Assembly (NCBI RefSeq): GCF_031143425.1
Contig: NC_090439.1
Location: 641,143,465-641,207,464, forward strand
Direction: 5' to 3'
From: Pleurodeles waltl
Taxonomy: Eukaryota > Chordata > Amphibia > Caudata > Salamandridae
Length of the DNA: 64,000 bases
Within the stretch, counting starts at the first letter, position 1; the number at the start of each line of letters is the position of its first letter. The notes below the pieces were generated by a model. It made no database searches. It had not been told where the DNA came from and saw only the letters and a list, made by a program, of their open reading frames with translations. The translations under genes were made by a program, and so were the position numbers. Positions 57,703 to 64,000 of this stretch are shown here, piece by piece.

Positions 57703-57950
57703 ACTGGGCCATCCTGGGGAGTGCAAAGCCACAGTCCATACAGTCCATACAGTGGGTGGCCTGCCCACTGGGCCATCCTGGGGAGTGCAAAGCCACAGTC
57801 CATACAGTCCATACAGTGGGTGGCCTGCCCACTGGGCCATCCTGGGGAGTGCAAAGCCACAGTCCATACAGTCCATACAGTGGGTGGCCTGCCCACTGGG
57901 CCATCCTGGGGAGTGCAAAGCCACAGTCCAAACAGTCCATAACAGACCCC
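57703..57950 (-). repeat. 64-bp tandem repeat, four copies, in E3
   Basis: Units start at 57703, 57767, 57831 and 57895 (ACTGGGCCATCCTGGGGAGT ...). In reverse complement the unit is the one at 52695-53125 of E2. The units here are almost identical to each other. Confidence 0.88.
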
Positions 57951-58050
57951 ACTGCCACTGGAGGAGGCATGTTGGCCAGAGGACATCCTGCAGCCCTGCC
58001 CGAGATAGATCCTGCCCTGCCACGTCTGCCAAAGGGCCAGCGGTTCTTGC

Positions 58051-58570
58051 CTTGAAGGGCCCAGTTCAGCGGTTCTTGAGACGGCGGGGCCCAGCGGAGC
58101 AGTGCTTGAGACGGCGGGGCCCAGCGGAGCAGTGCTTGAGACGGCGGGGCCCAGTTCAGCGGTTCTTGAGACGGCGGGGCCCAGTTCAGCGGTTCTTGAG
58201 ACGGCGGGGCCCAGGGGAGCGGTTCTTGAGACGGCGGGGCCCAGCGGAGCGGTACTTGAGACGGCGGGGCCCAGCGGAGCGGTGCTTGAGACGGCGGGGC
58301 CCAGCGGAGCGGTGCTTGAGACGGCGGGGCCCAGTTCAGCGGTTCTTGAGACGGCGGGGCCCAGTTCAGCGGTTCTTGAGACGGCGGGGCCCAGTTCAGC
58401 GGTGCTTGAGACGGCGGGGCCCAGTTCAGCGGTTCTTGAGACGGCGGGGCCCAGTTCAGCGGTGCTTGAGACGGCGGGGCCCAGCGGAGCGGTGCTTGAG
58501 ACGGCGGGGCCCAGCGGAGCGGTGCTTGAGACGGCGGGGCCCAGTTCAGCGGTTCTTGAGACGGCGGCCG
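58051..58570 (-). repeat. 30-bp tandem repeat, about 17 copies, in E3
   Basis: The unit is CGGGGCCCAG followed by CGGAGC or TTCAGC and GGT(G/T)CTTGAGACGG, repeated without spacers. It lies just downstream of the gene C stop (minus strand) and is 3'UTR in that reading. E2 has only loosely related GCACCGCTGAACAGG words at the same place. Confidence 0.88.
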
Positions 58571-58631
58571 GTCTATGGCCAACTGCTCATTGGCTGGTGG
58601 TGCCCTCCTGGGCAGCGGGGATGGTGCTCCT

Positions 58632-61600
58632 TCAATGCCCACCTGGGCTGTGGGTGGTGGGGCCCTCCTGGCCAGCTGGGCTGGGTCCTCCCTGGGCAGC
58701 GGCTATGGGTGTGGTGGGCTCCTCCTGGGCAGCAGGCCTGCTGCCTGACCTCTCCGACTTGCTGCCCTTGCCCTCCTTAGTCGGGAGTCTGTGGCCCTTT
58801 CCTCCCTTTGGAGCTGTGGCTGGTGACTGTCTCTGGGTGGTGTCCGGGGGGGATGTAGAAGCCGGGCTCCTGCGGCGCCCCTTCCGCCTTCTGCTCCTCT
58901 TCCCAGGGGGTGGGCTGGCTGTCCCCTTGCTGCTGGGCGAAGATCCAGACATGCGGGCTGGTGGGCTCCAATACCCCTGCACCCTTGTCAAGGGGGCTGC
59001 AGGGCTGGTGGTGGCTGAGGTGCTCTTCTTACCCCGACGAGAAGGAGGGGGGGGCTCAGGGTCAGGAAAGAAGTTAGCAGTGGCGAGGAAGAGTTTCTTG
59101 GGACAATGGAGAGTGGTAGGTACAGTGGGAATGGGAGTGGAGGGAGAGGATGTGGTTGTAGGTGAGTCACGTTTGCTGTCTTTGGGTGCAGGTGCAGGAG
59201 GGATAGGCTGTCGTGAGGTGGATGGCTGTTGGGTGGGTGGGTGGCTGCGTTTGTGTGGTGTGGAAGAGGGGGTGACAGACACAGTGGGAAAGGACACAGG
59301 GGACGTGTAAATGGCAGTGGGGGTGGTGACTGCACGTGTGCGGACTGGAGTGGAGGGTGTACTGGTGATGGAAACACTGGCTGATGGTGAGGTGAATGGA
59401 GGTGTGAGTGTAGACGTCACAGGGAGGGAGGAGGGAGACGAGGAGGTGGGGGTCACAGAGGTGGTAGTGACTGTTGGCATGTCTGCATCGGAATGTTGCG
59501 TGTGTGAATGTCTGCGTGATCTGTGGTGCTTATGTGTGGATGAGCTTCTCTTGGGTGTTGAGGTGTGTGCAGGCTGGTCTGATGGTGTGGGTGGGACAGG
59601 CAGAGGAACAGGAGACTGGGAGGAGGGAGTTAGTAGAGGGAGGCAGGAGACAGGGACAATGGCTGCCGTCAGTGCTGAGGCCAGAGCCTGGAACGATCGC
59701 TGATGGGCAGCCTGACCCGAATGAATGCCCTCCAGGTACGCATTGCTGCGATGAACCTCCCTCTCCACCCCCTGGATGGCATTCAAAAGGGTAGTCTGCC
59801 CAACAATGAGCGTTCGGAGGAGGTCAATGACCTCCTCACTGAGGGCAGCGGGGGTAACAGGGGCAGGGCCTGAGGTGCCTGGGGCGAAGGAGATGCCCGG
59901 CTTCCTGGCAGAGCGGGCACGGGGCGAACGCTGAGGGGCTGCTGGGAGGGCGGAGATGGTGCGCTGTGTGGCGGCTGTACCTGTAATGGCGGGGGGCACG
60001 GATGGTGCCACCCCCGCAAGGGAGCTCCCTTCCGAGGACGTGTCCGTGTCGCTGCAGGCTCCAGTCGTCCCCGTCGTGGAGCTCCCCTCGCCCTCCGTCT
60101 CACTGGTCCAGTCTGACTCTGTGGCATGGCCCTCCTGGGCCATGTGAGATGCAGCTCCCTCCTGCCCCGATGCCACTTCTCCTCCGCCTGATGATGCTGA
60201 TGCACACAAGCACAGAAAGACAAACAAAAAGGGGGGGGGAGAGAGAAATAAAGGGATATTGAGTACATGGATCTCCGGTACAGTTAGCGGACATGACAGA
60301 CACAGATGCCCCCTGCACTAAGTTGCGCACTTGGGGTCCGCTACGCATTCCGTGGAACATGCCCTACACGCCTAGAGTTGACAACTGCACCCATGGATGA
60401 CACGGCCCAGGGATGGCTGTACTGACAAACTACTGAGGGTGGTGGCTGGGGACACAGGGGCTTACGGGGGTGCCCAGCCTACAGATATCGCCCTGGCCTA
60501 GGGGGACCCACAGCCCTCCTCCCCCACCCAGACACCTCCACTGCGCGACAACAGAGTAGATAATGCTTGTACTCACCCCCTTGTGTCTGCTGTGCTGCCC
60601 TCACGTGCCCATCCAAATCAGGGTAGGCCACCGCCAGGATCCGGGACATCAGGGGGGTCAGTTGACGGCAAGCACCCCGCCTACGTTGGGAGGCCATCCC
60701 CAGCAGAGACTCGGCGGTCTTCTTGGTCCCGCGGCGGATGTCCTCCCACCTCTTGCGGCAGTGGGTGCCCCGTCGATGGTGGACCCCCAGGGTCCGGACT
60801 TCCTTGGCGATGGCACGCCAAATCCCGATCTTCTCATGGGCGCGGACCTATGTGACACGTACAGGGAGGGAGAAATACCACGTTCAAGTTTGTCTGCATT
60901 TTCCTTGCCAGTGGCCCAACGCCAGGCCCCCCGCCATGCCCCCCGCCAGGCCCAACATGCCCCCCATCCCCGCCAGGCCCCCCGCCAGGCCCAACGCCCC
61001 CCATCCCCGCCAGGCCCCCCGCCATGCCCCCGCCAGGCCCAACATGCCCCCCATACCCGCCAGCCCCAACATGCCCCCCCATCCCCGCCAGGCCCCCCGC
61101 CATGCCCCCGCCAGGCCCAACATGCCCCCCATCCCCGCCAGGCCCCCCGCCAGGCCCAACGCCCCCCATCCCCGCCATGCCCCCCGCCATGCCCCCCGCC
61201 AGGCCCAACATGCCCCCCATCCCCGCCAGGCCCCCCGCCAGCCCCAACATGCCCCCCCATCCCCGCCATGCCCCCCGCCATGCCCCCCGCCAGGCCCAAC
61301 ATGCCCCCCACCCCCGCCAGGACCCCCGCCAGGCCCCCCGCCAGGCCCAACATGCCTCCCATCCCCGCCAGGCCCCCCGCCAGGCCCCCCGCCAGGCCCC
61401 CCGCCAGGCCCAACATGCCCCCCATCCCCGCCAGGCCCCCCGCCATGCCCCCCGCCAGGCCCAACATGCCCCCCATCCCCGCCAGGCCCAACGCCCCCCA
61501 TCCCCGCCATGCCCCCCGCCATGCCCCCCGCCAGGCCCAACATGCCCCCCATCCCCGCCAGGACCCCCGCCAGGCCCCCAAGCCAGCCAGTGGCCCCAAA

Positions 61601-61735
61601 TCCAGATTGAATTAAAGTCACTTGTTGGTCTGGAGGACCGTAGAGTAGCGCATACTGGGGGAGGACCCCATCCACAAGTTTCTCCAACTCCTCTCCAGTG
61701 AAGGCAGGGGCCCTTTTCCCAGGCGCAGCAGCCAT
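58632..61735 (-). CDS. E3 gene C: TSNARE1-type Myb/SANT-like protein, 649 aa spliced
   Basis: Three exons: 61735-61622, 60847-60577 and 60196-58632, total 1950 nt without an internal stop. Junctions: CAACAA|GTGACT (weak donor), cacatag|GTCC, GGGG|GTGAGT, gtgcatcag|CATC. Residues 1-105 form a Myb/SANT-like domain: FTGEELEKLVDGVLPQYALL, then IWRAIAKEVRTLGVHHRR and HCRKRWEDIRR. Residues 246-308 are predicted helical (SEEVIDLLRTLIVGQTTLL), perhaps for self-association. The rest is Ser/Thr/Pro-rich with His/Lys/Arg patches and a strongly basic GKRSRRRKGRRR at 560-571, a likely nuclear signal. The N-terminal domain resembles that of TSNARE1, a vertebrate gene derived from Harbinger, but no SNARE helix is present. 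A role in binding transposon DNA with the transposase is inferred. It shares the short promoter with gene B. Confidence 0.8.
60912..61600 (-). repeat. C/G-rich minisatellite inside intron 1 of E3 gene C
   Basis: About 18 imperfect units of roughly 39 bp are built from CCCCGCCAGGCCCCCCGCCA and GGCCCAACATGCCCCCCAT. The C-runs lie on the plus strand, so the gene C pre-mRNA would be G-rich. The corresponding intron in E2 is only 197 bp and lacks it. Confidence 0.9.
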
Positions 61736-62229
61736 TGTCCCTTCCAGACCGATGTCACAGCAACACTTGCAGTATAGGTCCTCTCCTGTGAAAGTTCAAG
61801 TCGCAAGTGGATAAGTAGATAGAAAATGGCGGTCACGTCCGCGGCGGTGCGTACCGCGGCGGTGCGTCCCGCCACCGCCGGCGCCCTTCGCCATTGGCTC
61901 CTGAAACCCATAGGCTTCAATGTTAACCAATGCGGCTTCGCGCCGCGGTCTTCGCCCGCCGCCCGCCGCGGTGTGCCACGCCAGCGCATTGACCTCACAT
62001 CCCATTGTCACACTTCACAGGTCAGGCAGCTGCCATTTCCAGGGGCCACATGGCTCAATTTCAACTGCGTCACACAGGCCTAGGCCTTGCATAGCCACTC
62101 AGACACGCCATTCACTGCATAGAGAATCGTTTACTGTGCTAGCTGTGAGTACGTACCTGTGGGTTGCTTGACTGTGTGCTCCATGTTGTCCTTCCTAGGC
62201 ACCGTCCGCTGGGTTTGGCGAGGAGACGG
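61736..62229. promoter_or_regulatory. Divergent promoter between genes B and C of E3
   Basis: A CpG-rich interval aligned with that of E2: AAAATGGCGG at 61823-61832, repeated GGCGGTGCGT, ATTGG at 61893-61897, CCAAT at 61927-61931 and GCCATTT at 62032-62038. The last is the YY1-like site in inverse orientation. A 5'UTR intron of gene B probably ends at the acceptor ccttcctag (62190-62198). It lacks an obvious TATA box. Confidence 0.55.
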
Positions 62230-63234
62230 ATGAATCCTCCCGTGTACCGACCGCTGGTGGACCTGTCGACAATGGAAGAACGCCACATTATCCTGACCTA
62301 CCGTCTTAACCGTGCCACTATACATGAACTGTGTGCCCAGCTGGAGCCCGACCTGATGTCCCCCATCCGCCAACCCACAGGGATTCCCCCTCTGGTGCAG
62401 GTCATGTCAGTACTCCATTTCTTGGCAAGTGGTTCATTTCAGACAACAGTGGGAATTGCTTCTGGGATGTCTCAGCCCATGTTTTCGAAGGTGTTATCCA
62501 GAGTGTTGTCTGCCCTGATGAAATACGTGAGGAGCTACATCATTTTCCCTGAGGTGGGCGAATTGGCTACAGTGAAGGGTGATTTCTATGCCCTTGGACA
62601 TATTCCCAACGTCATTGGTGCCATTGATGGGACCCATGTGGCTTTGGTTCCCCCAAGAGACAGGGAGCAGGTGTACAGGAACAGAAAAAGTTACCATTCA
62701 ATGAACATCCAGGTGGTGTGTTTGGCTGACCAGTACATCTCGCATGTAAATGCCAAATTCCCTGGGTCAGTGCATGACGCCTACATCCTGAGGAATAGCA
62801 GCATCCCTTACGTGATGGAACAGCTAGAGAGACACCGTGTATGGCTAGTGGGGGACTCTGGGTACCCCAACCTGTCGTGGCTACTGACCCCAGTAAGGAA
62901 TCCCCGGACCAGGGCAGAGGAACGGTACAATGAGGCCCATGGGCGTACTAGGAGGGTGATCGAACGCACCTTTGGCCTCCTAAAGGCCAGGTTTCGGTGC
63001 CTGCATATGACAGGTGGATCCCTAATGTACTCACCTAAGAAGGTGTGTCACATCATCGTGGCCTGCTGCATGCTTCACAACCTGGCTTTGCGACGCCAGG
63101 TGCCTTTCCTGCAGGAGGATGGTCGAGACGGTGGTGTTGTGGCAGCGGTGGAACCTGAGGAGAGTGACGAGGAGGAAGACGACGGGGCTGAAACAGACAA
63201 CAGGGACAGAATCATTGAACAGTACTTCCAATAG
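62230..63234 (+). CDS. E3 gene B: HARBI1-type DDE transposase, intact (334 aa)
   Basis: The start ATG at 62230 (MNPPVYRPLVDLSTMEERHI) lies 31 nt after a conserved splice acceptor. The frame is also open upstream, but without ATG. Residues about 15-110 are helical (ILTYRLNRATIHELC; VMSVLHFLASGSFQTT; FSKVLSRVLSALMKY), as in the HTH region of HARBI1. The nuclease has GAIDGTHVALVPP (Asp133), GSVHDAYILRNS, GDSGYPNLSWLL (Asp209) and RRVIERTFGLLKARF (Glu245), all three catalytic acids in place. The end is acidic (ESDEEEDDGAETDN) and finishes IIEQYFQ. Length is close to HARBI1 (about 350 aa). It cuts and joins DNA at the element ends, normally with a Myb-like partner. It is convergent with gene A and divergent from gene C. 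Confidence 0.92.
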   Translation: MNPPVYRPLVDLSTMEERHIILTYRLNRATIHELCAQLEPDLMSPIRQPTGIPPLVQVMSVLHFLASGSFQTTVGIASGMSQPMFSKVLSRVLSALMKYVRSYIIFPEVGELATVKGDFYALGHIPNVIGAIDGTHVALVPPRDREQVYRNRKSYHSMNIQVVCLADQYISHVNAKFPGSVHDAYILRNSSIPYVMEQLERHRVWLVGDSGYPNLSWLLTPVRNPRTRAEERYNEAHGRTRRVIERTFGLLKARFRCLHMTGGSLMYSPKKVCHIIVACCMLHNLALRRQVPFLQEDGRDGGVVAAVEPEESDEEEDDGAETDNRDRIIEQYFQ

Positions 63235-63523
63235 GACACAGGTAACAATTCAAAGATAATTTAGTAAATGTGAACTACTCTCCTGCATCTCTGCTGCCTG
63301 TCTATTTGCCCCAGTGTATGATGACTGAGTTGTGGCTTTTCCCTCCCTATTTCAGATCTGGGGTCCCCACTACGAGTCCTGTGCTTCGTTTCCCCATGGA
63401 CTACAGCTTTGTGGCAGCTGTTTGTTGACTTCACCATGTACAAGGACATATTTGCACTGTCATGTCAATTACAATATATTGAAATCACAGCCAGACTCCA
63501 GATAGTTTTGTGCAAAATAGGTG

Positions 63524-63529
63524 TTTATT
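63524..63529 (-). terminator. Polyadenylation signal, gene A of E3
   Basis: AATAAA on the minus strand, about 215 nt after the gene A stop, in the same relative place as in E2. It lies between the convergent genes A and B. Confidence 0.6.
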
Positions 63530-63742
63530 TCAGTGCTCAAAATGGGATGGGGGGTTTCAAGTGGGTGGGGGCTATGGTGAAGGAATGTCCATGGCAGAGT
63601 CCAGAGTAACAGTCACACAGGTGCATTGTCCAGAGGCCTGTGGAGAGATGGAGCATGGGCAGTTCAAGGATGGACAGGGTGACAATGTGGGACAGTGGGA
63701 TGACATCAGGTGGTATCCATTGCTGGCGGGGGTCTTGACATC

Positions 63743-64000
63743 CTACTCTGTCTTCTTGCGAGATCTCAGGGCCCTCTTGCGTGGTGGTTCTTCTCCTGCA
63801 GGAGGTGGGGGTCTGGTGGGCTGCTGCTGTGAGGGGGCCTCCTGTCCACTAGCGCCGGCGGAGGTGGTTGGCTGTTCTTGGTCCAGGCTAGTGGCAGGGG
63901 CCCTTGGGTGTTGTTGAGTGTCCGTCCTGGTGTTGACGAGGTCCTGCAGCAGCCCTACCATGGTAACCAGGGTGGAGGTGAGGGCTCTGATGTCCTCCCT
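63743..64000 (-). CDS. E3 gene A: C-terminal end of NAIF1-like Myb/SANT protein (partial)
   Basis: The frame is open from the window edge to a stop at 63743. It encodes the end of the coiled coil (EDIRALTSTLVTMVGLLQDL), a linker (TSLDQEQPTTSAGASGQEA) and a basic tail (EEPPRKRALRSRKKTE). It aligns with the ends of gene A in E2 and E1. The SANT domain and first exon are outside the window, so integrity cannot be judged. Confidence 0.8.
   Translation of the reverse strand, partial: REDIRALTSTLVTMVGLLQDLVNTRTDTQQHPRAPATSLDQEQPTTSAGASGQEAPSQQQPTRPPPPAGEEPPRKRALRSRKKTE

Larger units (their letters stand above)
56845..64000 (-). mobile_element. Three-gene Harbinger element E3, least damaged copy, cut by window edge
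   Basis: The outer end at 56845 is GGCCCTCATTCTGACCCTGG. The first 400 bp match the last 400 bp of E2 in reverse. The orientation is opposite to E2. Read on the minus strand, it would continue beyond 64000 with gene A, whose last 86 codons are visible. Genes B and C are open and spliceable. Of all copies here this is the only candidate for an autonomous or recently active element. Confidence 0.9.

Noticed and set aside
57362..58642. Minus-strand frame (426 codons) with WAPPSQ(E/A)PL repeats in E3
   Set aside because: It comes from the 30-bp and 64-bp arrays after the gene C stop, in a frame different from gene C. The unit length is a multiple of three, so openness is automatic.
58102..59310. 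Plus-strand frame (402 codons) with AVLETAGPS repeats
   Set aside because: Antisense of the 30-bp array and the gene C tail. No independent coding evidence.
60563..61615. Pro-rich (plus) and Gly-rich (minus) frames of 280-350 codons
   Set aside because: All frames through the C/G-rich minisatellite are open because of its composition. It lies in an intron of gene C.
58632..61735. Gene C as a true t-SNARE protein
   Set aside because: Only the Myb/SANT-like N-terminus resembles TSNARE1. No SNARE heptad helix with a central Gln layer and no C-terminal membrane anchor is visible.
62164..62229. Upstream extension of the E3 transposase to 62164 (TTG start)
   Set aside because: It crosses a conserved splice acceptor at 62197-62198 and has no ATG. 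The ATG at 62230 is preferred.
1..64000. tRNA, rRNA, riboswitch or bacterial-type genes
   Set aside because: No cloverleaf, rRNA core or ribosome-binding-site-linked gene series was recognised. Coding segments use GT-AG introns and AATAAA signals, so the DNA is eukaryotic.

Overview
The window is nuclear DNA from a large, repeat-rich vertebrate genome, most likely a salamander and plausibly a newt such as Pleurodeles. That assignment is inference. It rests on the density of PIF/Harbinger transposons with a shared GGCCCTCATTMTGACC-type end, on abundant long LTRs, and on L2/CR1-type and L1-type LINEs nested in one another. No tRNA, rRNA, CRISPR array, bacterial operon or complete single-copy host gene is visible. 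The only convincing host sequence is one spliced exon at 7557-7776 that encodes part of a PLAT domain (LOXHD1-like).

The main content is a family of large three-gene Harbinger elements, here called E1 to E4. E1 (12588 to about 19880, reversed) is old and broken. E2 (44806-54013, forward) has both ends. E3 (56845 to beyond 64000, reversed) is cut by the window edge. E4 (21058 onward) is only an end fragment split by a LINE. Their shared layout is: TIR, TATA box, gene A (NAIF1-like Myb/SANT protein, two exons), gene B (HARBI1-type DDE transposase) convergent with A, a short GC-rich divergent promoter, gene C (a second Myb/SANT-like protein of TSNARE1 type with a long Ser/Thr/Pro-rich tail, three exons), tandem repeats, TIR. 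In E3, genes B (334 aa) and C (649 aa when spliced) are open. In E2 and E1 they carry stops and frameshifts. Genes A, B and C match the three vertebrate genes thought to be domesticated from Harbinger elements (NAIF1, HARBI1, TSNARE1).

Two short non-autonomous relatives (5959-6536 and 39847-40475) are chains of about ten adjacent palindromes whose two arms have changed in concert between copies.

Other layout: 1-1309 LTR-like fragment; 1575-2590 diverged tandem repeats; 2649-4545 solo LTR; about 9000-10966 L2/CR1 LINE (+); 19885-20845 LTR piece; 21413-23338 second L2/CR1 LINE (-), inserted in E4; 23466-24904 LTR-like fragment; 26680-31304 internally deleted Ty3/gypsy element (-); 31305-39846 mostly unrecognised AT-rich DNA with two LINE remnants; 40476 to about 55400 an L1-type LINE (-) whose ORF1 is split by E2 and by a 146-bp hAT MITE with a perfect 8-bp target duplication; 55759-56844 two abutting LTR pieces, the second cut by E3. 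This nesting gives a relative insertion order for many elements.
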